This document shows, piece by piece, positions 33,170 to 41,847 of a stretch of DNA of 64,000 nt. The notes under the pieces are model-generated. The model was not told the DNA's origin, searched no databases, and saw only the letters and a list, made by a program, of their open reading frames with translations. Origin of the DNA: Pelagimonas varians (GTDB taxonomy: Bacteria; Pseudomonadota; Alphaproteobacteria; Rhodobacterales; Rhodobacteraceae); assembly GCF_003208435.1 (NCBI RefSeq), contig NZ_QKMF01000004.1:248001-312000 (forward strand), in the 5' to 3' direction. Both the position numbers and the translations under genes were made by a program. Positions within the stretch are counted from its first letter, which is position 1. Each line of letters starts with the position of its first letter.

Positions 33170-35020
33170 CTACTGGAAATTGACGTGAACGGCGTTGATC
33201 GCCTGTTGGTCGATATTGACACCAGCCCGCTGTTGGATGTCTGCAGACAGGGCACGGAACAGATCTTGGGACACATCATTGACGGCTTGATTGCCAAACA
33301 GATTGGCCAGCATCTGCGCATTTTCACCTTCGGTATCTGCGGGCAAGATCTCGTCCAGCCGTACCAGAAGGGCGCCATTGCCACCGGAAATCGCGCGGAT
33401 CGCGCCGGGCTCCATTTCGAAAACAGCTGTCAGCACATCTGCGCTGAGGTCGGCCCCATATGCTGTGCGGGTCAGACCTTCTTGGGTGTTGGCAGTCAAG
33501 GACAGGTCTTCAAAGGATTTTCCAGCTGTCAATTGCTCAGCCAGAGCTTCGGCCTCGGCCAACAAGGCTTTGCTGCGTTCGGACCGTTCAAACGATAGCT
33601 CAACTGCGGCACGCACGTCCTCAAACGGCAAGGGCGCAGGGGACAAGATTTCTTCAAGACGCATGGCAAACAAACCACCATCCCCCAGTTCGGCAACCGT
33701 AGGGTAATCGTCGGCATTCAGGTTCTGAGCGGCCTCACGAAAGTCTTCATATCCGGCGATGTCGCCGTCTGTATCCTGACCTGTCCAGCCAATAGTACCC
33801 AGTTGCAAATCAGTGGTTTCGGCCAGTTCTTCCAAGGTGGCCCCAGCGGCCAGTTGGTCGTCAAAGTCTTGCGCTTGCTGTTCGATTGTCCGGCGGGCGC
33901 GGTCCAGAGCCAGCGCATCGCGCAGATCAGGGGTGGCTTCTTCGAAAGTGGTGGATTGCTCAGGCAATACGGCGTTCACGCGGAACACGGCTGGCCCAAG
34001 GTCGGAAGGCGCAGGGCCTGCTACAGTTCCGACTTCGGCTGCGAAAACCAAATCGGCTGCTGGGCCCAGATCTCCGGTAGTTACGTCACCCATGTCGGTG
34101 TCGGCCAAGGTCAAATCGCGCTCTGCGACCAGCTGTTCGAATGTTGCTTCACCGGCTGCAACCCGGTCAACGGCGGCCTGTGCTTCGGCGTCGTCACCAT
34201 AGACCAGACGTTCCACCAAGCGACGTTCTGGCATGTTGAATTCGGATTCGCGTTCTGTGTAGGCCTCACGCAAAGACGCGTCGTCGACCTCAACCGTATC
34301 CAAAATCATGTCTGGTGTCAGCCATGCAAAGGTGATGCTTTTGGTTTCCGGACGTGTGTAATCCGCGATGTTTTCTTCGTACCAGGCGGTCAGCTGCTCG
34401 TCGGTTGGAACAGGCATACCAGTGGTCAAGGTTTCGGGGCCAAGTTCGGCCCAAGTAAACGCGCGGCGCTCGCCTGAAAAAGAAACCAATGTGTCTACAT
34501 AGGTGTCAGGCAGCTTGATCCCCGCCAGAACCGACCCCTGCAAAATAGTTGCCGCGCTTTCAGAGCGCAGTCCTTCTTCGAAGTCGCGTTCGCGCATGCC
34601 GATGTTTTGCAACGCATATTCATAGGCTTGACGATCAAACTGGCCATTCACACCGTGAAAAGCCTGCGTGTTCACAATCTCGTCGGCAAGGCGATCGTCG
34701 CCAACCGAAATGCCCAAAGTGGCCGCTTCGCTTTCCAGTGCGGTGGCGACAACAACCTGTGCCAGAACCTGCTGAGGAAGGCCTGCTGCCTGCGCTTGTT
34801 GAAAGGGCAGCGGTTGGCCCGATTGCGCTTCGACAGCGCGGATCTGGTTGCGTAGACCATTGGAATAGTCCTGCACGCTGATCGGAACTTCGCCGACATG
34901 GCCAACGCTGCGCACGCCACCGGAAAAGTTAGTGGCTCCAAAGCCGCCAAGGCCCACAAAGAGCAAAGCCATCAGGCCATAGATCATCATCTTGCCTATG
35001 CTGGTTTTCTTCTCTGCCAT
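33170..35020 (-). CDS. SurA_N/PpiD-like peptidyl-prolyl cis-trans isomerase
   Basis: The 616-residue protein is anchored by one N-terminal transmembrane helix (about residues 11-30, MMIYGLMALLFVGLGGFGA) and otherwise periplasmic. A SurA_N-type chaperone region follows (VSVQDYSNGLRNQIRAVEAQ-like text), then a parvulin-like PPIase domain in the middle, where conserved catalytic residues look weak, as in E. coli PpiD. The start ATG 35020 has a GCGGAGGA site; a longer frame to 35200 would read into the next gene's leader. It probably helps fold exported proteins at the inner membrane. The adjacency to trpE appears to be a lineage feature and gives no functional link. Confidence 0.85.
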   Translation of the reverse strand: MAEKKTSIGKMMIYGLMALLFVGLGGFGATNFSGGVRSVGHVGEVPISVQDYSNGLRNQIRAVEAQSGQPLPFQQAQAAGLPQQVLAQVVVATALESEAATLGISVGDDRLADEIVNTQAFHGVNGQFDRQAYEYALQNIGMRERDFEEGLRSESAATILQGSVLAGIKLPDTYVDTLVSFSGERRAFTWAELGPETLTTGMPVPTDEQLTAWYEENIADYTRPETKSITFAWLTPDMILDTVEVDDASLREAYTERESEFNMPERRLVERLVYGDDAEAQAAVDRVAAGEATFEQLVAERDLTLADTDMGDVTTGDLGPAADLVFAAEVGTVAGPAPSDLGPAVFRVNAVLPEQSTTFEEATPDLRDALALDRARRTIEQQAQDFDDQLAAGATLEELAETTDLQLGTIGWTGQDTDGDIAGYEDFREAAQNLNADDYPTVAELGDGGLFAMRLEEILSPAPLPFEDVRAAVELSFERSERSKALLAEAEALAEQLTAGKSFEDLSLTANTQEGLTRTAYGADLSADVLTAVFEMEPGAIRAISGGNGALLVRLDEILPADTEGENAQMLANLFGNQAVNDVSQDLFRALSADIQQRAGVNIDQQAINAVHVNFQ

Positions 35021-35075
35021 GTGTTCCTCCGCAGAATGTAGATTTTGGGCCGTTTTGGGCCGCGTTTGGACTTGT

Positions 35076-36272
35076 CTACGCCGCGTGCTGGGGCGCTGCA
35101 AGGGGCCAGTCGAGTGCACAGAGCCGGCGGGTGAATTCAGCAATGCCGGCTTGGTCGACATTGGCAAAAGCAATTCGATACGCGCGGTGGCCAGAGGCAT
35201 CGCCCTTGGGCATGAACATCGACGCGGGCAGCATCAAAATTCCCGCCTCGCGGACCAGTTTCGGGGCCATTTCCTCGGCTGTTCCAAGGTATGGGTGCGT
35301 GACCCAGGCAAAATAGGCCCCAACACTTTGAAGCTGCCACCCTTTGGCTTCCAGTGCAGGAAAGTGTGTTTCAATGGCGGCGCGGCGTTCCAAAAGCTCT
35401 TGGCGTTGTTCTGCAAGCCAGCCGCCCAGATTGCGTAACCCCCATTCCGCCGCGATTTGTCCCAAAGTGGGCGCGCAAATGGCGATGGTATCAAGGTATT
35501 TCTCGGCCTCTTTTAGAAAGTCGACATCACCGATGATTGCACCGGTCCGGTGACCTGTCATCCGAAAACTCTTGGAAAAACTATACAGTTGGATCAGTGT
35601 ATCGCCCCAGTCTCTCACCTTAAGAAGGTCATGCAAGGTCCCGTTTTGGCTGTGAAAATCCCGGTACGTTTCGTCGACGATCAGTTTAATGCCTCGCGAG
35701 CGGGCAAGATCGAAAAAATCCTGCATTAACGCTGCTGGGTATTCCACTCCGCTTGGGTTATTCGGGGTAATCAAAACAATGGCTTTGGTACGCGAGGTTA
35801 TCAAGGACGCGGCAACCGTCGGGTCTGGGAGTAAATCCGGCCCGACCGGCAAAGGCTTGGCCGTGACACCGGCCATATCGAGGCACATTTTATGGTTAAA
35901 ATACCACGGCACGGCCAAGATGACTTCGTCACCGGCTGTGCACAGGGCGGCAATGCTGGCTGCAAAAGCCTGATTGCATCCAGCAGTAATCGCAACTTGG
36001 TCAGGGGTGACTTCAGCGCCGTAAAAGTCTGACCACCGCGCGGCCAAAGTCTGGCGCAAAGCTCCCATGCCCAAAACCGGCCCATATAAATGGGTTTCGG
36101 GATTGTCCAAAGCCTGCGCCATGACGGCCCGCAGCGGAATCGGTGGCGGGTCAGCCGGAACTGCCTGACTAAGATCAATCAAGGGCCGGTCGGGTGGGAA
36201 CGTGACCCCCTCCAACCATTTGCGTGCTGCAGGGATCGGCGGCGAGAAAGTCGCCTGCGTCCAACTTGTCAT
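35076..36272 (-). CDS. PLP-dependent aminotransferase, class I/II
   Basis: A 398-residue fold-type I aminotransferase. It has ITAGCNQAFAASIAAL and AVPWYFNHKMCLDMAG on the cofactor side, LITPNNPSGVEYP (the NPxNPTG-like motif), IKLIVDETYRDF with the PLP Asp and Tyr, and the Schiff-base Lys in YSFSKSFRMTGHRTG. The C-terminal Arg that binds the substrate carboxylate is in GHRAYRIAFANV. ATG 36272 follows AGAGGTG. Related proteins act on aspartate, aromatic amino acids or methionine; the sequence does not settle which. Confidence 0.85.
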   Translation of the reverse strand: MTSWTQATFSPPIPAARKWLEGVTFPPDRPLIDLSQAVPADPPPIPLRAVMAQALDNPETHLYGPVLGMGALRQTLAARWSDFYGAEVTPDQVAITAGCNQAFAASIAALCTAGDEVILAVPWYFNHKMCLDMAGVTAKPLPVGPDLLPDPTVAASLITSRTKAIVLITPNNPSGVEYPAALMQDFFDLARSRGIKLIVDETYRDFHSQNGTLHDLLKVRDWGDTLIQLYSFSKSFRMTGHRTGAIIGDVDFLKEAEKYLDTIAICAPTLGQIAAEWGLRNLGGWLAEQRQELLERRAAIETHFPALEAKGWQLQSVGAYFAWVTHPYLGTAEEMAPKLVREAGILMLPASMFMPKGDASGHRAYRIAFANVDQAGIAEFTRRLCALDWPLAAPQHAA

Positions 36273-36327
36273 CTCGGCACCTCTGATCAAAAGGGGCGCA
36301 ATCCGCTGTGGAACGCGCCCTTGTGGG

Positions 36328-36834
36328 TTAGTCGTCCAAGCCGGTGTATGGCTTGACGTATTGAAGTGCCATATCCCATGGGAAGAAGATCCAGGTGTCT
36401 TGGCTCACCTCGGTGATATAGGAATTCACCATAGGTTTGCCCATCGGTTTGGCGTAAATTGTTGCGACATGCGCGTTTGGCATGTGCTGGCGCACCACTT
36501 CGAGCGTTTTGCCGGTGTCGACCAGATCATCGATGATCAAAATGCCGGTGCCATCGCCAACCAGTTCCGGATCGGGGGCCTTGATCACTTGCGGTTCGGA
36601 TTGGTTTTGGTGCTGGTAGCTTTTGACGCTGATCGTATCGACAAGGCGGATATCCAGCTCGCGCGCGATGATCATCGCCGGAGCCATGCCGCCACGGGTG
36701 ATGGCCACAATGGCTTTCCAGCCTTTGCCCTCGGGGCTGAGATCTTGCAAACGCCAAGCCAGCGCCCGCGCATCGCGGTGCAATTGATCCCAGCTGACAT
36801 GAAAGCCTTTTTCGTGGGGCAAACGGTCGGTCAT
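36328..36834 (-). CDS. gpt: Xanthine phosphoribosyltransferase
   Basis: A 168-residue type I phosphoribosyltransferase for purine salvage (xanthine and guanine). It has the PRPP-binding [14 protein letters not shown] motif, [22 protein letters not shown], and the C-terminal [11 protein letters not shown] that marks Gpt proteins. Confidence 0.93.
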   Translation of the reverse strand: MTDRLPHEKGFHVSWDQLHRDARALAWRLQDLSPEGKGWKAIVAITRGGMAPAMIIARELDIRLVDTISVKSYQHQNQSEPQVIKAPDPELVGDGTGILIIDDLVDTGKTLEVVRQHMPNAHVATIYAKPMGKPMVNSYITEVSQDTWIFFPWDMALQYVKPYTGLDD

Positions 36835-36870
36835 GATGTGTTCCTTAAGTCAGGGCGAATAGGAGGGCGA

Positions 36871-37482
36871 TTAGGTGAGGGCGATTTTCAGCCCGAATAC
36901 AGCGATCAAAGTTCCAAAAACCCGATCCACAGACGTTTTGACACGGGCATAAAGCGCACGGGGTTTGGGAAGTGAAAAGACGCGGGCGACGGTCAAATAC
37001 CACAAGATTTCATTGGCTCCAATCAGGGCAACCAGCAGAACCCGTGACAAGACAGTGGCGTCGTTTGGTAAAAGCCCGACAAAGACGGCACCAAAGAAAA
37101 CGGCGGGTTTGGGATTGGTGGCAAAAGCCAAAAAACCCATGCGGATCGCTGCGGTCCGGCTGCGCGGTGCGTCAGTGCGGACGTCCGGCATCGGGGTTTT
37201 GGCATTGCGAAACATCAGATGGGCCAAATAGATCAAAAACAGCCCGCCGATGACCTTGAGCCCGACAAAGAGAACTGGGATCAATTCAAACAGCAGGGCC
37301 AATCCGGCCATGGCACCGGCGGCCCAGAGCATGGCACCCAACCCGTACCCGATGCTGAGCATCGCGGCGGTGCCAAACCCTTCGGTTGCGGCAGTGCGCA
37401 GGCAGAGCACAAAGGTTGGGCCAGGGCTGACAGCCGCCAAAAGGTGGATCAAACCGATCGATATGAAAACAGAAAGAGCCAT
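36871..37482 (-). CDS. LysE/RhtB-family amino-acid exporter
   Basis: The 203-residue membrane protein has about six helices and the family start AAVSPGPTFVLCLRTAATEGFGTA, with the SPGP motif, and NPKPAVFFGAVFVGLLP in the middle. It exports an amino acid or homoserine-like compound. Its start lies one base from the stop of the second LysE-type gene, so they form a tandem pair. Confidence 0.85.
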   Translation of the reverse strand: MALSVFISIGLIHLLAAVSPGPTFVLCLRTAATEGFGTAAMLSIGYGLGAMLWAAGAMAGLALLFELIPVLFVGLKVIGGLFLIYLAHLMFRNAKTPMPDVRTDAPRSRTAAIRMGFLAFATNPKPAVFFGAVFVGLLPNDATVLSRVLLVALIGANEILWYLTVARVFSLPKPRALYARVKTSVDRVFGTLIAVFGLKIALT

Positions 37483-38085
37483 TTACCGGCCCACCAAAAG
37501 TTTAAGACCAAGAAGGCCCAAAACAGCACCGGCGATCCGGTCGAACACCGGTTTGAGCCGCAGATAACCAGAGCGGGCAGGCGGCGTGGACAGCAATGCT
37601 GCAAAAAGGGAATAGGCGATGACCTCGACCACAAATTGATCGACCACAATGAATGCCTTTTCCCCCCAGCTGAGACCGGCGGGAAAGATCACCACCAGAA
37701 CAGAAGCCGCAAAGATCATTGATTTCGGGTTGGCGACATTGACCAGAACACCGCCCCAAAACGCTTGGGCCCCCGGCTGCGGGCTGGCGGCCAGAGGCTG
37801 GGCTGCATTGCGCCACAACCCAATGGCAATCCAGATCAAATAGAGCGCACCAATGGTTTTAACGGCCAGATAGGCCCATGGAAACAATGTGAAAACAGCC
37901 TCTAGCCCCAAAAGGGCGGCCCCCATCCAAGTGGCGGCCATCAAGCTCAGACCTAGCCCGGTTGACAAGCCGACCCGCAAGCCACCTGTGATCGCCTGGC
38001 GCAAGGCGAACAAAAACGCAGGCCCCGGAGAGGCCAGCGCTGCAAGCAGCGTCAGGTTAAAGGCCAAAAGATGGGTCCAGTCCAT
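37483..38085 (-). CDS. LysE/RhtB-family amino-acid exporter, second copy
   Basis: A 200-residue paralogue of the preceding gene, with ALASPGPAFLFALRQAITGGLRVG at the N-terminus, FWGGVLVNVANPKSMIFAASVLVVIFP in the middle and a C-terminal LGLLGLKLLVGR. The two copies are well diverged, so they probably differ in substrate. It follows fabI by about 18 bases on the same strand. Confidence 0.85.
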   Translation of the reverse strand: MDWTHLLAFNLTLLAALASPGPAFLFALRQAITGGLRVGLSTGLGLSLMAATWMGAALLGLEAVFTLFPWAYLAVKTIGALYLIWIAIGLWRNAAQPLAASPQPGAQAFWGGVLVNVANPKSMIFAASVLVVIFPAGLSWGEKAFIVVDQFVVEVIAYSLFAALLSTPPARSGYLRLKPVFDRIAGAVLGLLGLKLLVGR

Positions 38086-38103
38086 GATCTGTCCTTTGAC
38101 AGG

Positions 38104-38910
38104 TTAGCCTTTGGTGATGTCGGGCGCGTCCACGGCCTTCATGCCGACGACGTGATATCCGGCATCAACGTGCAGGTTTTCGCCGGTCACACCAGACCCC
38201 AGATCGCTCAGCAGGTACAGTGCGGATTTGCCAACATCATCTGTGGTCACATTGCGGCGCAGGGGTGAGTTATATTCGTTCCACTTCATGATGTAGCGGA
38301 AATCACCAATGCCGGACGCGGCCAGTGTTTTGATTGGGCCTGCAGAAATAGCGTTGACGCGGATACCGTCTTTGCCAAGGTCTTCGGCCAGATATTTCAC
38401 CGAGGCCTCAAGCGCGGCTTTGGCGACACCCATTACGTTATAATGCGGCATCACTTGTTCGGCCCCGTAATAGGTCAGCGTCAGGGCGCTGCTCCCGGGT
38501 TTCATCATCTTTTCGGCGCGCTGCATGATGGCGGTGAAGCTGTAGACCGAGATATCCATCGTCATGGCAAAGTTGCCGCGCGAGGTGTCAACATAGCGGC
38601 CGCGCAATTCGCCTTTGTCGGAAAAGCCGATGGCATGCACGACAAAATCCAGCTCGCCCCATTTCTCCTTCAAAACCGCGAAAAGCTCGTCCATCGAAGA
38701 TTCGTCGCCAACATCGCAAGGCAACACAATGTCACTGCCCAGCTGCGCGGCCAAAGGGCCAACCCGTTTTTTCAAAGCGTCGCCTTGATAGGAAAAGGCC
38801 AGTTCAGCGCCGGCGTCCGCACAGGCTTTGGCAATTCCCCAAGCGATCGATTTGTCATTGGCAAGGCCCATGATCAGGCCACGTTTTCCGACCATCAATT
38901 GGTTCGACAT
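38104..38910 (-). CDS. fabI: Enoyl-[acyl-carrier-protein] reductase (NADH)
   Basis: The 268-residue SDR-type enoyl reductase completes each round of fatty-acid elongation. It has GKRGLIMGLANDKSIAWGIAKA at the N-terminus, the catalytic Tyr/Tyr-x6-Lys (YYGAEQVMPHYNVMGVAKAALEA) and KTLAASGIGDFRYI in the substrate loop, all FabI-specific. It is the target of triclosan-type inhibitors in other bacteria. Confidence 0.95.
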   Translation of the reverse strand: MSNQLMVGKRGLIMGLANDKSIAWGIAKACADAGAELAFSYQGDALKKRVGPLAAQLGSDIVLPCDVGDESSMDELFAVLKEKWGELDFVVHAIGFSDKGELRGRYVDTSRGNFAMTMDISVYSFTAIMQRAEKMMKPGSSALTLTYYGAEQVMPHYNVMGVAKAALEASVKYLAEDLGKDGIRVNAISAGPIKTLAASGIGDFRYIMKWNEYNSPLRRNVTTDDVGKSALYLLSDLGSGVTGENLHVDAGYHVVGMKAVDAPDITKG

Positions 38911-39052
38911 TATATGCTCTCCACCTGTCTGTGTTTCAAAGGTCTTTAGGCGATAGACAATCGCCCATCAAGGCTGGTCCTTTCATGGGTTGCACTTTGA
39001 TACGTGTCAGGGAACACCTTATGACAAACACGAGGTCCCACAGGAGTTCCAA

Positions 39053-39658
39053 ATGACAGATAGAACCGGTATCTTTGCAGGCAGCGATCCTTTTGCCATC
39101 GCTCAGACATGGCTGGACGCAGCTCAAGACAGTGAACCCAACGATCCCAATGCCATTGCATTGTCGACCGTGGATGCCGACGGATTGCCCAATGCGCGAA
39201 TGGTTTTGCTCAAGGAAATCGAAAGCGATGCCTTTGTTTTTTATACAAACTATGGAAGCGCAAAGGCGCAAGAACTGGATGGGCAGGGCAAGGCGGCTTT
39301 TGTCATGCATTGGAAATCGCTGCGCCGTCAAGTGCGGGTGCGCGGTTTGATCTCCAAAGAGGATGGCCCCAAGGCGGATGAGTACTATGCCTCGCGGTCC
39401 CTCAAAAGCCGGTTGGGGGCCTGGGCGTCCGACCAATCACAGCCCTTGTCATCGCGGGCCAGTTTGATGGCGGATGTGGCCAAGATTACGGCCACCAAGG
39501 GCCCAAACCCGGCACGGCCCCCGTTTTGGGGGGGGTACAGGATTCGCCCTCTTGAAATCGAGTTTTGGGCGGATGGCGCGTTCCGGTTGCACGATCGGTT
39601 TCGGTGGACGCGTTCTGATTGTGCCGCCCCTTGGGAGATCGTCCGGTTGAACCCATAA
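39053..39658 (+). CDS. pdxH: Pyridoxamine/pyridoxine 5'-phosphate oxidase
   Basis: A 201-residue FMN enzyme for PLP synthesis. It has [60 protein letters not shown] (FMN contacts), [33 protein letters not shown] and RLHDRFRW, which together cover the whole PdxH signature. ATG 39053 follows CAGGAG. It is divergent from fabI. Confidence 0.95.
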   Translation: MTDRTGIFAGSDPFAIAQTWLDAAQDSEPNDPNAIALSTVDADGLPNARMVLLKEIESDAFVFYTNYGSAKAQELDGQGKAAFVMHWKSLRRQVRVRGLISKEDGPKADEYYASRSLKSRLGAWASDQSQPLSSRASLMADVAKITATKGPNPARPPFWGGYRIRPLEIEFWADGAFRLHDRFRWTRSDCAAPWEIVRLNP

Positions 39659-39821
39659 ATGCCAATAATCGAATGGTTCAAACGGATAGCTGAAACTATT
39701 TTGGTTAGGGGGCGCTGGGATGCTGACACAAAATAGAGCAATTTGTACACCTTGAATTCCTGCGACGAAATGATCCAAGACAGTCGGTGGGGATACGTCA
39801 GTACATCACTGGAAGGTGAGT

Positions 39822-40349
39822 TTGAAACAGAACGAGACAGAAGTAAGGCAGTTACTAGGCAAGGTTAAATGGTTTGACCCGGTAAAAGGGTTTGGGTTTG
39901 TTGTTGCTGATGAGGGAGGGCCGGATATTTTGCTGCATGCAAATGTCCTGCGTAACTTCGGGCAAAGCTCAGTAGCTGACGGAGCGCAGATTGAGATCGA
40001 GGTTCAAGAGACCGATCGCGGTGTGCAAGCAACAGAAGTGTTACGAATTGATCCACCCGAGGCTGCGGACACCGCGCCTTTGGCGGATTTTGAACATATC
40101 GATCCAGAGATCATGGCGCAGGCGGAACTTGAACCGGCGCGTGTGAAATGGTTCGACAAGGCCAAAGGCTTTGGGTTTGCAAATGTATTTGGAAAACCCG
40201 ATGATGTGTTTATTCATATCGAAGTTCTGCGCCGGTCGGGACTGTCGGAATTGCAACCGGGCGAAGCCCTTGCAGTCCGTGTCGTTGACGGCAAGCGTGG
40301 GCGTATGGCGATGGAAGTGAACGCATGGGAAGCAGCCTTGTCTCGGTAA
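39822..40349 (+). CDS. Double cold-shock-domain protein
   Basis: The protein has 175 residues and two cold-shock domains: the first at about 10-75 (GKVKWFDPVKGFGFVV, DILLHANVLR) and the second at about 105-170 (ARVKWFDKAKGFGFANV, DDVFIHIEVLRRSG). RNP-1-like KGFGFV/KGFGFA and RNP-2-like VFIH residues are intact in both, so single-strand nucleic-acid binding is expected. An acidic linker joins them. The start is TTG 39822 or GTG 39816; GGAAGG at 39811-39816 fits the TTG, as it overlaps the GTG. Two-domain CSPs of this size occur in Alphaproteobacteria. It overlaps the DUF192 gene by 25 bases. Confidence 0.88.
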   Translation: MKQNETEVRQLLGKVKWFDPVKGFGFVVADEGGPDILLHANVLRNFGQSSVADGAQIEIEVQETDRGVQATEVLRIDPPEAADTAPLADFEHIDPEIMAQAELEPARVKWFDKAKGFGFANVFGKPDDVFIHIEVLRRSGLSELQPGEALAVRVVDGKRGRMAMEVNAWEAALSR

Positions 40350-41152
40350 ACAGTGTCGCGCGCAACAGCGCGGCCGCCTTGGCCGTTAGTTTTGTTGTGG
40401 CGATACCTGCTTTGGCAGACAAGAATGCGCCCGAACTAAATCTGGATCCACCGATGATTGTGGATCCAGCCATAGATCAGTTCAAAAAAGATCAGGGGGA
40501 GGACGCACCGGTTAGCGCCCCTTCGATTGTGGTTCCGGCCCCCGGAATTGCACCGCAGACATCACTAAATCCGGTGGCATCTATGACCGAAAACCCTATT
40601 CCCGATTCTCCTGACAAGAGCAGTGGCTCTGAAGAAGGACCGCCCGACGGTCGGGATGATGGTCTGGCTGACGGGCAGAGCGCTGCGCCGGTCAGTTCGG
40701 AACCGGACGCGATTATACCAACCGCAGAAACCGCACCAAAACCAAGCATGTCCTGTCCGGCAGATGTTGTTTGGTTGCGCGGTGATTTTGGCAAGGCGCG
40801 ATTCACCGTTGATGTTGCCGACACTCGCAGTTCGCGGGCACAGGGGTTGATGAATGTTCCCTTCATGCCGGCCAGTCGCGGGATGCTTTTTGTATATGAG
40901 TATCCGCAAAAGGTGGCGTTTTGGATGAAAAACACGCTGATTCCTTTGGACATCATTTATATCGATGAAAACGGCGTGGTTGCCAGCATACAGGCCAATG
41001 CGATTCCCGGTGATGTGACACCGCTGCCCGGCGAGGGCCTTGTACAGTATGTGTTGGAAATCAATGGCGGAATGGCGGCTGACATGGGTATTTTGCCCGG
41101 CGTTCAGATCCAACATCCAGCAATTTTTTCACCAATTTGGCCTTGTGAGTAA
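40325..41152 (+). CDS. DUF192-domain protein with long disordered N-terminal region
   Basis: The 275-residue protein begins with a signal-peptide-like segment (SAAALAVSFVVAIPALADK, about 15-33). It continues with about 105 residues rich in Pro, Ser, Asp and Glu and of low complexity. It ends with a DUF192 domain from about residue 145: FTVDVADTRSSRAQGLMNVPFMPASRGMLFVY, KVAFWMKNTLIPLDIIYIDENG and VQYVLEINGG, all highly typical. DUF192 proteins are small secreted or periplasmic proteins of unknown role; most lack so long a linker. The start overlaps the cold-shock gene, suggesting coupled translation. Confidence 0.8.
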   Translation: MGSSLVSVNSVARNSAAALAVSFVVAIPALADKNAPELNLDPPMIVDPAIDQFKKDQGEDAPVSAPSIVVPAPGIAPQTSLNPVASMTENPIPDSPDKSSGSEEGPPDGRDDGLADGQSAAPVSSEPDAIIPTAETAPKPSMSCPADVVWLRGDFGKARFTVDVADTRSSRAQGLMNVPFMPASRGMLFVYEYPQKVAFWMKNTLIPLDIIYIDENGVVASIQANAIPGDVTPLPGEGLVQYVLEINGGMAADMGILPGVQIQHPAIFSPIWPCE

Positions 41153-41208
41153 TTTTCCGTCGAATGGGGGTTTTCATCCGGAATAACTCTCGCTAAACAG
41201 CCCTCAGT

Positions 41209-41285
41209 CGGGGCGTGGCGCAGCTTGGTAGCGCGTCTGTTTTGGGTACAGAAGGTCGTGAGTTCGAATCTCGCCGCCCCGACCA
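41209..41285 (+). tRNA. tRNA-Pro (TGG)
   Basis: The 77-base sequence folds as a cloverleaf with acceptor CGGGGCG / CGCCCCG, D-arm GGCGCAGCTTGGTAGCGC, anticodon loop TTTTGGG (anticodon TGG), T-arm GAGTTCGAATCTC and encoded CCA. Confidence 0.95.
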
Positions 41286-41462
41286 CTTCACCAAATTTGA
41301 ACTAAATGTAGACGCCCGCGGGCGGCCGAGTTCTATCTTTCCCTATATTTAGTGTTCGCCTTAAGGTTGATTCGGAGCGTTCCTCCTTGTTCGTGCCTTC
41401 TGCGCCACATCTTTCCCGTGTTAATAAAGATTAACCAAAATGGCCGGTTATCTTCAGGGGCT

Positions 41463-41482
41463 TTATCAACAACTGTGGATAA
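41463..41482. promoter_or_regulatory. Back-to-back DnaA-box-like sites upstream of nrdJ
   Basis: TTATCAACA (41463-41471, one mismatch to TTATCCACA) is followed two bases later by TGTGGATAA (41474-41482), an exact DnaA box on the opposite strand. DnaA is known to regulate ribonucleotide reductase genes in other bacteria, and this pair lies about 170 bases upstream of the nrdJ promoter. Confidence 0.5.
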
Positions 41483-41654
41483 CCGTGCCGGTATATTGGG
41501 TTTTTCCATGTGTTAATTGGGCAAGGCATCGTTAACCTTCTGTGGGTGAATCGGGGGGCGAATACTTCCCCTAGTGGGGGCAAGTTTCGTCAACACAAAA
41601 TATATGTAGAAACTGTGAAAAAATCCGTTGACCCAAACCCCAGATATCAGCAAT

Positions 41655-41692
41655 TTGTGCAGGCCGGTCGGGAAGCATACTATATATAGTAG
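41655..41692 (+). promoter_or_regulatory. nrdJ promoter overlapped by an NrdR box
   Basis: TTGTGC (41655-41660) and TACTAT (41678-41683), separated by 17 bases, make a good sigma-70-type promoter. The -10 lies inside a palindrome (TACTATATATAGTA, 41678-41691) whose core CTATATATAG matches the NrdR consensus CwAtATaTwG. A weaker related sequence is at about 41594-41608. Repression by NrdR is the expected outcome. Confidence 0.6.
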
Positions 41693-41847
41693 CCTTGGCC
41701 GCATGGGGACACGACACTCTTTTGGAACCACTTCACACCGGTGACCGCCGGTGCCTGCACGGAACTCGTGCGGGATGGATGTCTTTTTCCGATGCCCTGC
41801 AGCAGGGGGCGTTACCACTCGGACAAGCCAGACACGGGGCAGTACAA
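41693..41847 (+). ncRNA. Structured 5' leader of nrdJ (cobalamin riboswitch possible, not shown)
   Basis: About 155 bases separate the predicted transcription start from nrdJ. They contain strong inverted repeats such as CACCGGTGACCGCCGGTG, GCACGGAACTCGTGC and CCTGCAGCAGG, plus a terminal AAGCCAG stretch resembling part of the B12 box. Several conserved cobalamin-riboswitch core segments could not be found. An open frame running through the leader in phase with nrdJ has no ribosome site. Confidence 0.3.
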
